From: an uncultured Eubacteriales bacterium
GTDB lineage: Bacteria; Bacillota; Clostridia; Oscillospirales; CAG-272
Length of the DNA: 23,565 nt
Assembly: GCA_934434925.1 (NCBI GenBank)
Contig: CAKSAC010000018.1
Coordinates: 1-23,565 of the forward strand
Direction: 5' to 3'
Part shown: positions 6,415 to 13,363 of the stretch, piece by piece
Layout: each line of letters opens with the position of its first letter
How positions within the stretch are numbered: the first letter of the stretch is position 1
The notes under the pieces: model-generated
The model's input: only the letters and a program-made list of their open reading frames with translations
Database searches by the model: none
Told to the model about the DNA's origin: nothing
Program-made: the position numbers and the translations under genes

Positions 6415-6690
6415 TTATTTCAAAGAAGGAAGAAGTTTTTCAACATCCGTATGAGGACGAGGAATAACGTGCGTGGCAACCACTTCGCCGAGTCTGCCTG
6501 CGGCGGCACCGCCGGCTTCGACGGCCGATTTCACAGCGCCGACATCCCCGCGGACCATAACGCTGACAAGCCCGCTGCCGATCTTCTCACTGCCGATCAG
6601 AACGACGTTTGCGGCCTTGACCATTGCATCAGCCGCCTCAATCGCGGCGACCAGACCTCTTGTTTCAACCATACCCAATGCTTCCTGCAT
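6415..6690 (-). CDS. BMC-H hexameric shell protein, PduA/EutM type (copy 1)
   Basis: 91 residues with one BMC domain: ALGMVETRGLVAAIEAADAM, pore loop EKIGSG, VRGDVGAVKSAVEAG and IPRPHTDVEKLLPSLK. It is nearly identical to the BMC-H at 5724-5993 (A/S and K/R changes, a different last three or four residues, and an extra Gln after Met). It is expected to be a main facet tile. AGGAG lies upstream of ATG 6690. Having two close copies around a divergent third BMC-H suggests either dosage or mixed facets. Confidence 0.95.
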   Translation of the reverse strand: MQEALGMVETRGLVAAIEAADAMVKAANVVLIGSEKIGSGLVSVMVRGDVGAVKSAVEAGGAAAGRLGEVVATHVIPRPHTDVEKLLPSLK

Positions 6691-6713
6691 GACTTTGTTC
6701 TCCTTATATTTTT

Positions 6714-7043
6714 TTATTTTTTATTGTTCCGGAGTTTGTCTCGCCCGGTTGCGTCCAGGTGAGCAAACCATTCGATCTCCGGGCTTTGCCCGGCAATCAG
6801 GTACGAGGTGATATACATCCCGCGTGCCTTTGCTTCGGCAGACCCGGCTTCCAGCGCAGATTCAACCGCAGCCGCGTCTCCCTCAAATTTCACGACCATG
6901 ACCAGCGGAACCTCTGCCGTATCGGCATTGGCCGGCTTGTTCTTGTCAATGGCGACCACCTTGACATCCGAAGTTTTTGCAACGCGATCCGCCACAACGA
7001 TCGAAGTCGTGAATCCGTATACTTCAATCATCCCGAGTGCCAT
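6714..7043 (-). CDS. BMC-H shell protein with an extended pore-loop region
   Basis: 109 residues. The BMC fold starts MALGMIEVYGFTTSIVVADR and continues VVKFEGDAAAVESALEAG with a final helix and a charged tail to residue 109. In place of the short pore segment of PduA (EKIGSG) it has IDKNKPANADTAEVPL, an insertion of about 7-10 residues. The last ~15 residues (HLDATGRDKLRNNKK) extend past the normal domain end. It is the first shell gene after the enzyme genes, 14 nt after the alcohol dehydrogenase stop. The longer loop may close the pore or bind a ligand. Family is clear; the pore property is inferred. Confidence 0.92.
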   Translation of the reverse strand: MALGMIEVYGFTTSIVVADRVAKTSDVKVVAIDKNKPANADTAEVPLVMVVKFEGDAAAVESALEAGSAEAKARGMYITSYLIAGQSPEIEWFAHLDATGRDKLRNNKK

Positions 7044-7057
7044 CGGTCAGACCTCCG

Positions 7058-8269
7058 TCAGTCCGGCACGTAGCAGATCTTGATGCCCTGCTGGGATACG
7101 TTGGTCTCCATCGCCTCGTTCAGCTTATCCAGCGGATAGCTGTGGGTGATAAGCGACTTGATCGGAATATTCATCTCGCGCGCTTGTTTGAGGAACGCGA
7201 TGGTCTTGGGATAATCCTGCGCGCTGTAATCCCATGAACCGACCAGATTGATCTCCTTGTTGCACATGGCAAAATGCGGGTTGACGCTGTATTCGCCGTT
7301 GTTGACAAAGAAGCCCATCTCGCACATTCCGCCTCCGCGGCGGATATAGGAGTAAATATCGGCAGCGGCGGCCGGTGCGCCGGTGCATTGGAAGGCAAAG
7401 TCGGCTCCCACGCCGTCGGTCGCGGCCTTGACGGCCTCGATACGTTTTTCAAGCGTATCGTATTCGCGGAAATTGATGGTCGTCTTGACGCCGAACTTTT
7501 TCGCCATTTCCAGGCGCATCGGTGTGCCGTCAATGGCAATGATGTTGTTGATCCCCGCGGCGCGAAGCACGCAGGCCATCACCAGTCCGACCGGGCCGAG
7601 CCCTTGGAGAAGAACGTTGGTATTGAAGTGCATCAGCCCCGTGGAGCAGGCGCGCTCATATGCGTGAACGCAGACCGTGGACAACTCCAGAAGCATTCTT
7701 TCCTGTAAATCAAGGTCGTTCACCACAAAGTAAGTCGCACCCGGGGAACGGATCAGCAAGTGGGTGGCAAACCAGCCGTTGAGGGGTTGTTCGTCGCGAT
7801 GGCCGATCAGACCGAACACGCCCTGCTTTTCGCAGAGGTTGGTATGAGCGGGATGATTGCGGCAGGCATTGCACTCTCCGCAACTGATGACCGAGGTGAC
7901 GATCTTATCGCCGACCTTGATCGGTTTCCCGGCGGTATCGGTGCGGACATTTTTCCCGAGGGCAATGATTTCGCCGGTTCCCTCATGGCCGAGGACGACC
8001 GGGATGATGCCAAAGGGGTCGGCGCGCCATTCATGCACGTCGGTTCCGCAGACCCCCGCGCCTTCCACGCGAACGAGAATATCGTCGTCTTCCAGCGGCG
8101 GGATCGGGAATTCCTTTACTTCAAAATGCTTTTTTGCTGTCAGCATGGCGACCTTCGCGGTCTTCGGGACCCGACCTGCGGAAGCAGGCGCGGAAGAGGC
8201 GGAAGCCCCGCCCATATCCCCGAGAACGCGGCGCACGATGCTTTCTACCTGTGCAGCACTGAGTTCCAT
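7058..8269 (-). CDS. Zinc-dependent medium-chain alcohol dehydrogenase with N-terminal encapsulation peptide
   Basis: 403 residues, about 40-50 longer than standalone family members. Residues 1-19 (MELSAAQVESIVRRVLGDM) form an amphipathic encapsulation helix, followed by a Gly/Ala/Ser linker (20-33). The catalytic domain has Cys74 in GVCGTDVHEW, GHEGTGE with His95/Glu96, and structural-zinc cysteines 130, 133, 136 and 146. The NAD(P) Rossmann motif GLGPVG is at 223-228. The fold is of the threonine/sorbitol dehydrogenase type. In this pathway it most plausibly reduces part of the lactaldehyde to 1,2-propanediol and regenerates NAD+ for the aldehyde dehydrogenase inside the shell. Oxidation of another polyol cannot be excluded. 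GGAGG precedes ATG 8269. Confidence 0.93.
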   Translation of the reverse strand: MELSAAQVESIVRRVLGDMGGASASSAPASAGRVPKTAKVAMLTAKKHFEVKEFPIPPLEDDDILVRVEGAGVCGTDVHEWRADPFGIIPVVLGHEGTGEIIALGKNVRTDTAGKPIKVGDKIVTSVISCGECNACRNHPAHTNLCEKQGVFGLIGHRDEQPLNGWFATHLLIRSPGATYFVVNDLDLQERMLLELSTVCVHAYERACSTGLMHFNTNVLLQGLGPVGLVMACVLRAAGINNIIAIDGTPMRLEMAKKFGVKTTINFREYDTLEKRIEAVKAATDGVGADFAFQCTGAPAAAADIYSYIRRGGGMCEMGFFVNNGEYSVNPHFAMCNKEINLVGSWDYSAQDYPKTIAFLKQAREMNIPIKSLITHSYPLDKLNEAMETNVSQQGIKICYVPD

Positions 8270-8281
8270 TTTTCTTCCTCC

Positions 8282-9733
8282 TTAAATAATCCGGAAATTA
8301 TCCACCATCACACATCTGCGCAGACGGGTGAAGCTCCGGGCCGACGTGATGCCTTCTCCGGTCGGGCCGGCAATGGTAAAGGTGGTATGCCCCTCTCCGC
8401 CGAAACCGATTCCGGCATAGGAGGGAGCGTTTTTCACAAAGATGGTGGTTTCGACCGCACGGGCAAAGCGCGTGAGATGGTCGATATTTTTGGAGTGCAT
8501 GTGCGCCGTATGGCGACAACCGTGTTCCGCCTTGACCGCCAGATCAATAGCCTCGTCAATGTTCTTGACGCGGACGACCGGCAAAATCGGCATCATCAAT
8601 TCGGTCTGCACAAAGAGATGTTCAAACGGCACTTCGCAAAGAATGCACCGGATCTCCGGCCCTACGCGGATGCCGATCTTTTCCAGAATCACGGCAGCGT
8701 CACGGCCGACGCACTCCCGGTTGATGATTTTTTTGCGGCTTCCGTCCTTGGCGGTGACTTCGGTCATCACGACTTCTGCCAGCGCGTCTGCCTGCTCCCG
8801 GCTGATGAGAAGAGCGCCGGCCTTTTGCATGCCTTCGATCAGCTGATCGGCGATCGAATCGAACGCAAAGACCTCTTTTTCGGCAATGCAGGGAAGGTTG
8901 TTATCAAACGTGCATCCGTCGATGATGTCACGCGCGGCTTTTTTGATATCAGCCGTATCGTCCACGATCACCGGCGGGTTTCCGGCCCCGGCACCGATGG
9001 CCTTTTTGCCGGAAGAAAGAACGCTGCGCACCACCCCGGGGCCTCCGGTGCAGACCAGGAGCCGGATAGCAGGGTGTTTATACATGACATTGGCGGTATC
9101 CAGCGTCGGTTTGACGACCGAGGCAACCAGCACGCGGGGGCCGCCCGCGGCATAAACCGCGCGGTTGACAAGATCCACTGCATAGTTGGAAGTCGCGATT
9201 GCGTTCGGATGCGGGTTGAAGACCACGCCGTTTCCGGCGGCAATCATCCCGATTGAGTTGCAGATGACGGTCTCGGAGGGGTTGGTGGACGGGGTAATGC
9301 TGCCGACCACTCCGAAAGGAGCCATTTCCGTGAGAGTCAGGCCGTTATCCCCGGTCTTGACGGCAGAGACAATGTCCTCTGTCCCCGGGGTTTTGTCGGC
9401 CACGAGACGGTGCTTGGCGGTCTTGTGTTCCGCCCGGCCCATCCGCGTTTCGGCCACGCCGAGCCGTCCTAAAATCGGCGCTTCTTCACGGCAGAGGTTC
9501 CGGATAGAGGTAATCAGTTTTTCACGGTCCTCCACGCGCATGGCGCGGATTGCGCGATAGCCCTCTTCCGCCGCGGCGATTGCGTCCTCCATCGTTTCGT
9601 AGATTCCGATGAACTTGCGGCCGCAGTAAGAGACGGCATCATAAGTAATCGCATCCGAGCCATTTGCGTCTATTGCGCCCATGACGTTTTTCACAATCTG
9701 CTCGATCTGCGCTTCAGTCCAGTTAATAGCCAT
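8282..9733 (-). CDS. pduP: CoA-acylating aldehyde dehydrogenase (PduP/EutE type) with encapsulation peptide
   Basis: 483 residues, near the usual length of PduP. The N-terminal helix NWTEAQIEQIVKNVMGAI (4-21) is an encapsulation peptide followed by a short linker. The nucleotide-binding region has FGVVGSITPSTNPSE (140-154). The catalytic Cys282 sits in DNNLPCIAEKE, the signature of the CoA-acylating branch. The enzyme converts an aldehyde, CoA and NAD+ to acyl-CoA. With the aldolase upstream and pduL and ackA in the operon, lactaldehyde to lactyl-CoA is the expected step. AAAGGAG lies just before ATG 9733. Confidence 0.95.
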   Translation of the reverse strand: MAINWTEAQIEQIVKNVMGAIDANGSDAITYDAVSYCGRKFIGIYETMEDAIAAAEEGYRAIRAMRVEDREKLITSIRNLCREEAPILGRLGVAETRMGRAEHKTAKHRLVADKTPGTEDIVSAVKTGDNGLTLTEMAPFGVVGSITPSTNPSETVICNSIGMIAAGNGVVFNPHPNAIATSNYAVDLVNRAVYAAGGPRVLVASVVKPTLDTANVMYKHPAIRLLVCTGGPGVVRSVLSSGKKAIGAGAGNPPVIVDDTADIKKAARDIIDGCTFDNNLPCIAEKEVFAFDSIADQLIEGMQKAGALLISREQADALAEVVMTEVTAKDGSRKKIINRECVGRDAAVILEKIGIRVGPEIRCILCEVPFEHLFVQTELMMPILPVVRVKNIDEAIDLAVKAEHGCRHTAHMHSKNIDHLTRFARAVETTIFVKNAPSYAGIGFGGEGHTTFTIAGPTGEGITSARSFTRLRRCVMVDNFRII

Positions 9734-9770
9734 GATTTCTCCTTTCTGTCTGTATCGTCACAAAAAGGAA

Positions 9771-10586
9771 TTACTTGCCGAGAGCGGCCAGAACGCGGCG
9801 GGTGATCTCGGCCACCAGAGCGTCGCCGGTCGGGGCGGGTTCGTCATGGTGACAACTGCAGGTCGCGGCGTCGGGAGTATTCTGCTTGCACCGGCACTTG
9901 TCCGTGCCGAGGTTGGCGCAACGCTTGCACCCGGGATGGCGGCCGGGAATCTGCATTTTTTTGCGGAGTTCCATCAGTTTTTCAAGTTGTTCGCAGGGGA
10001 TCTCTTCCACGCCGCCCAGTTCACGGGCGAACTTGCAGATTTTGGCGTTGAATTCCACTTCTTCCATCATGAAGAAAGCTTTGGTCAGCGTGTTGCCGAC
10101 GGTCAGCGCGCCATGGTTTTTCAACAAAAACGCGTCATGATCCTGCAAATAGGGGTCCAGCGAATCGGGAATTTCCATGGTGGAAGGCGTACCGTATTCG
10201 CAGGTCGGGATTGTACCGATGGTCAGAACGGCTTCCGGCAGGATGTACTGGTCCAGTTCCACCCCGGCAACGGTGAAGGCGGTCGCCACAGGCGGATGGG
10301 CGTGTACCACGGCAAACACGTCGGGGCGTTTCTGATAGACGCGCATATGCATCTTGATTTCGCTGGAAGGATTCAGGGTCCCCTCCAGTTTTTTGCCGTT
10401 TCCGTCCACCTTGATGATCATTTCCGGGGTCAGCGCGCCCTTGGAGACACCGGTCGGCGTGCAGTAATATTCATTGTCATTGACCTTGACGGAGATATTT
10501 CCGTCGTTGGCAGCCACGAAGCCCTTGTCATAAATCTTGTGACCGACCTCGCAGATTTGTTTTTTGATTTCGTAAGGTGATTGCAT
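9771..10586 (-). CDS. Class II sugar-phosphate aldolase with Cys-rich tail and C-terminal encapsulation peptide
   Basis: 271 residues; E. coli FucA has 215. The aldolase domain (1-~212) keeps the FucA pattern with constant offset: Glu76 (SSEIKMH), His95 and His97 (VHAHPP) and His158 (KNHGAL) as zinc ligands and catalytic acid. The tail 216-247 holds six cysteines (220, 223, 231, 233, 243, 245) and HisHis 246-247, a likely metal-binding knot. Residues ~255-271 (GDALVAEITRRVLAALGK) form a C-terminal encapsulation helix. Fuculose-1-phosphate or rhamnulose-1-phosphate would give DHAP plus lactaldehyde, the aldehyde used by the rest of the operon. Sugar kinases and isomerases are not in the window, so the exact substrate is unproven. 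AAAGGA precedes ATG 10586. Confidence 0.92.
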   Translation of the reverse strand: MQSPYEIKKQICEVGHKIYDKGFVAANDGNISVKVNDNEYYCTPTGVSKGALTPEMIIKVDGNGKKLEGTLNPSSEIKMHMRVYQKRPDVFAVVHAHPPVATAFTVAGVELDQYILPEAVLTIGTIPTCEYGTPSTMEIPDSLDPYLQDHDAFLLKNHGALTVGNTLTKAFFMMEEVEFNAKICKFARELGGVEEIPCEQLEKLMELRKKMQIPGRHPGCKRCANLGTDKCRCKQNTPDAATCSCHHDEPAPTGDALVAEITRRVLAALGK

Positions 10587-10601
10587 TGTCTCTATCCTTT
10601 C

Positions 10602-11801
10602 TTATTTTGTAACCAGTTTCATGGTATCCAGCGCGATCATATATTCTTCATCGGTCGGGATAACAAAGGTGCGCACGCGAGCGCCGGGAGCGGTAATCTC
10701 CACGTCTTTGCCGCGCTCGGCATTTTCATTGGCCGCCTCGTCAATCCGGATGCCGAAGAAATCCATTTCCGCACACACGCGGCGGCGCAGGTCGCGGTCA
10801 TTTTCTCCGATGCCGGCGGTAAACACCAGCGCGTCCACGCCGTTCATCGCGGCAATATAAGAACCGATCAGTTTCTTGATGTCGTACACCAGCATATCCA
10901 TGGCCAGCCGGGCGCGGTCGTTTCCGGCTTCCGCGGCGGCGCGCACCTCCCGGCAGTCGCTGGAAACGCCGGAAATCCCGAGCAGACCCGATTTCTCGTT
11001 CAGTATTTTATCGGTTTCGTCGGGAGTCAGGTTCTCCATCCGATCAATATAGGGAATGACGGTCGGATCGACCGAACCGCTGCGCGTTCCCATCGGAAGC
11101 CCTTCCTGCGGGGTGAACCCCATGGAAGTATCGATGGCCTTGCCGTACTTCGTGGCGGTGATTGAAGAGCCGTTTCCGAGGTGGCAGGTGATGATTTTCA
11201 GTTCTTCAAGCGGACGGCCGCAGAGTTCGCCGGCGCGGGCAGTCACATACCGGTGCGAGGTTCCGTGGAAGCCGTAGCGGCGGATCTGATACTTTTCATA
11301 ATATTCATAAGGGAGCGGATAGATATAAGCGTAATCCGGCAGGGTCGCATAATAGGATGTGTCGTATACGCAAACCAGCGGCTTGCCGGGCATTTGGCGG
11401 CGGCAGGCCTCGATCCCTTTGATGGCGGGCGGGCCATGGAGCGGATTGATTCCGACAATCGAATAGAGATACCGGATTTCTTCTTCTCCCACCAACATGG
11501 AGCGGCGGAGCTTCTCGCCGCCGTGCGCCACACGGTTTCCGATCGCGTCAATCTCGGAAAGATCGCTGATAACGCCGAGTTCCCGATCGGTCAGAAGTTT
11601 CAGAACCAGCGCAATGGCGTCGTCATGATCGCGGAACGTGACATCCGCATGATAATCTTCCTTTCCCGGACGCTTGTGGGTAATCGCCCCACCGATACCG
11701 ATCTTTTCGCAAAGGCCTTTGGCAATCACCGCGCCGGTGTCCATATCAAAAAGTTGATATTTCAGCGATGAACTTCCGGCGTTGATGACCAGGATTTTCA
11801 T
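10602..11801 (-). CDS. ackA: Acetate kinase family acyl-phosphate kinase
   Basis: 399 residues, the standard AckA length. Motifs are NAGSSSLKYQ (7-16), the catalytic region VYDTSYY (Asp147), RYGFHGTSH (His179), CHLGNGSS (206-213) and MGTRSGSVDP (Arg240). It makes ATP from an acyl-phosphate, the final step after PduL; lactyl- or acetyl-phosphate are the candidates. It has no encapsulation helix, so it probably works outside the shell. The usual HNPPN segment reads HGPPA (~122-126) and FHQT reads YYAT near 149-152, changes close to the substrate cleft. GGAGG precedes ATG 11801. The gene is second in the operon, after the regulator. Confidence 0.96.
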   Translation of the reverse strand: MKILVINAGSSSLKYQLFDMDTGAVIAKGLCEKIGIGGAITHKRPGKEDYHADVTFRDHDDAIALVLKLLTDRELGVISDLSEIDAIGNRVAHGGEKLRRSMLVGEEEIRYLYSIVGINPLHGPPAIKGIEACRRQMPGKPLVCVYDTSYYATLPDYAYIYPLPYEYYEKYQIRRYGFHGTSHRYVTARAGELCGRPLEELKIITCHLGNGSSITATKYGKAIDTSMGFTPQEGLPMGTRSGSVDPTVIPYIDRMENLTPDETDKILNEKSGLLGISGVSSDCREVRAAAEAGNDRARLAMDMLVYDIKKLIGSYIAAMNGVDALVFTAGIGENDRDLRRRVCAEMDFFGIRIDEAANENAERGKDVEITAPGARVRTFVIPTDEEYMIALDTMKLVTK

Positions 11802-11857
11802 ATTTTCTATCCTCCGTAAAGATAATAAATAACGTCTTGACTTGCCGCAAAACCAGC

Positions 11858-12000
11858 CGCTTTCAGCCTGTCCGGTTACAGCCCGCTGTCGGTCAGCCCT
11901 TCCCGGCTTTTCGTTTTCGCCCGGCTCCGGCCTTTCCCGGCTTTTTCAGTCGCTTTCAGCCTGTCCGGTTACGGCCCGCCGTCGGTCAGTCTTCCCCGGC
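11858..12000. repeat. 50-bp direct repeat flanking the rpiR-ackA junction
   Basis: The two copies at 11858-11907 and 11951-12000 begin CGCTTTCAGCCTGTCCGGTTAC and differ at only a few positions. They are separated by 43 bp of C/T-rich sequence. The second copy overlaps the last few codons and stop of the rpiR gene. The rest of 11802-11985 contains no gene. Confidence 0.85.
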
Positions 12001-12852
12001 CGCCGTGCCGTCTTCATGCACCCGCTTGGACTCCAGCGAACGTTCGTTCTCGCGGAGAGAGCCGGCAATTTTTTCTTCATTCCGATAAATAATGTAATAA
12101 CATAGCGCGTCCAGCACCATCAGGCGGGAAATGTGGGAATTCAGCGCCAGCGCACTGTGCCGCACTTCCTCCGTATCGGTGACCAGCACAATGTCGCTTT
12201 GCCGTACAATCGGGGAGCGTTCCGCCCCCGTCACGCAGACGGTCGTTACCAGGCGGGAGCGCGCCAGCCGGAGTGCGTCCACAATATCCTTGGAAGCGCC
12301 GGATTGAGAAATCCCCACCACGCAGTCGCCGGGGCCGAGCTGGGAGATGGCGACGGATTGCATATGCGTATCGCCGTACGCGTAGGTATTGCACCCCGCC
12401 CGCAGGAATTTATTGGCCGCGTCCGCCGCCACGGAGGCCGAAGACCCAAGGCCGATCAGCAGGCATTTCCGCGCCGAGGCAATGGCTTCCGCCGCCCGCG
12501 TCATACTGTCGGCCACCAAAAGCCGCCTGGTGCGCTCCAGCGACAGATATGCGTCGTTGCAGACCTTTTCAAGGATTTCATAGCAGCTGTCCGAGGAAGT
12601 AATGGTCGGGGAGACCACGCGATTTTCCTTTTCCTGCGCCAAAGAGAGTTTCAGTTCCTGATACCCGGAAAAGCCGAGGCGTTTGGAAAAACGGACGATG
12701 GTCGCCTCACTGCTTTCCGAAAGCCGGGCCAGTTCCGTGATGGAATAGGGCAACACTTCACCGGGGTGCGAGAGAAGCCAGTCGGCCACCTTTTTTTCGC
12801 TCTTTCCCATCTCATCATAGAGGAGTTGCGTCTGCAAAAGCGTTCTGTTCAT
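11986..12852 (-). CDS. RpiR-family regulator with SIS domain, probable controller of the BMC operon
   Basis: 288 residues from ATG 12852, which has AAAGGAGGAG directly upstream. An N-terminal helix-turn-helix domain (~1-77) has SITELARLSESSEATIVRFSKRLGF, the recognition region of the family. A SIS sugar-phosphate-binding domain follows (~110-250) with IGLGSSASVAADAANKF and VVGISQSGASKDIVDAL. RpiR proteins sense phosphosugars. As first gene of the operon, next to its promoter, it probably autoregulates and responds to the aldolase substrate or a related sugar phosphate. Whether it represses or activates cannot be read. The last residues are encoded inside a 50-bp repeat. Confidence 0.93.
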   Translation of the reverse strand: MNRTLLQTQLLYDEMGKSEKKVADWLLSHPGEVLPYSITELARLSESSEATIVRFSKRLGFSGYQELKLSLAQEKENRVVSPTITSSDSCYEILEKVCNDAYLSLERTRRLLVADSMTRAAEAIASARKCLLIGLGSSASVAADAANKFLRAGCNTYAYGDTHMQSVAISQLGPGDCVVGISQSGASKDIVDALRLARSRLVTTVCVTGAERSPIVRQSDIVLVTDTEEVRHSALALNSHISRLMVLDALCYYIIYRNEEKIAGSLRENERSLESKRVHEDGTAAGED

Positions 12853-12895
12853 CCCGGCTCCTCCTTTCCCGTGCCGTACGCCCGGTTTTTGTCTC

Positions 12896-12914
12896 AAAAA
12901 TCAAAAAGATTTTT
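12896..12914. promoter_or_regulatory. Candidate RpiR operator (inverted repeat)
   Basis: AAAAATC-AAAAA-GATTTTT is a perfect 7-bp inverted repeat with a 5-bp centre. It lies just downstream of the predicted start of the BMC operon transcript (~12919), where a bound repressor would block initiation. RpiR-type operators are often AT-rich palindromes. Assignment to this regulator is inference. Confidence 0.45.
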
Positions 12915-12925
12915 CATCAAATATC

Positions 12926-12954
12926 ATTTTACACGATTTCTTCCGCTTTGTCAA
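12926..12954 (-). promoter_or_regulatory. Sigma-A promoter of the BMC operon
   Basis: Read on the minus strand: TTGACA (12954-12949), 17-bp spacer, TAAAAT (12931-12926). The predicted start near 12919 leaves a ~67-nt leader before the rpiR start codon. Upstream flanking DNA (12955-13020) is very A/T-rich with T- and A-tracts, like an UP element. Two further inverted repeats, CCGAAAA/TTTTCGG (13034-13056) and TTTCCG/CGGAAA (13092-13107), lie between the two divergent promoters and may be regulatory. Confidence 0.8.
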
Positions 12955-13143
12955 TAAAAAAAAGATTTATTACGAAAAAGTTCACAAATAAAAAATTTTT
13001 TTGCTTTTTGTTCCGTTATTTTCCTGTTTTCACCCGAAAATAAAAATAGTTTTCGGAATTTGTGCCGACAGGACCCCCGGAACGAAAAGAATTTCCGTCG
13101 CCGGAAAAAATTCCCGTTCTGCCGTCTTTTTTCGTATTCTCTC

Positions 13144-13171
13144 TTGACAGGGCGAAGGCAAGCGTTTATAA
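13144..13171 (+). promoter_or_regulatory. Sigma-A promoter of folT-folC
   Basis: TTGACA (13144-13149), 16-bp spacer, TATAAT (13166-13171), both boxes perfect. The predicted start near 13178 places the whole riboswitch within the leader. It is divergent from the BMC operon promoter about 190 bp away. Confidence 0.85.
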
Positions 13172-13218
13172 TGTTAAAGAACGAAAGCGCCTCCGGCGCG
13201 TCGTGAAAACAGATTGAT

Positions 13219-13314
13219 GAAGAGTAAGGACCTTTGCGTCAAGTGCCGCGGGGACGGGGAGTTGCCCGGCGGACGAAGAGCGCGTCTCGCGGTAAAGGTC
13301 CTGCATCCCGCTTC
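13219..13314 (+). ncRNA. Tetrahydrofolate (THF) riboswitch
   Basis: The RNA matches the THF riboswitch core in order: GAGTA (13222-13226), the stem strand AGGACCTTT, GCGTCAAGTG (13236-13245), a GC-rich hairpin, ACGAA (13273-13277), GCGGT (13289-13293), the pairing strand AAAGGTCCT (13294-13302) and TGCATCC (13302-13308). An outer GAAG/CTTC closes P1. The class is known upstream of folate transport and synthesis genes in Firmicutes, and folT follows here. No terminator separates it from the gene, so control is probably by masking the AAAGGAGG ribosome binding site at ~13349-13356. THF binding would lower folT-folC expression. Confidence 0.93.
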
Positions 13315-13363
13315 CGTCCGGTAAGTCCTTCTTTTGCCGCGGTTCGGGAAAGGAGGATTTTTT

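Noticed and set aside
13334..13363. Earlier in-frame ATG for folT
   Set aside because: It lies within the riboswitch expression platform, before the AAAGGAGG site that serves ATG 13364.
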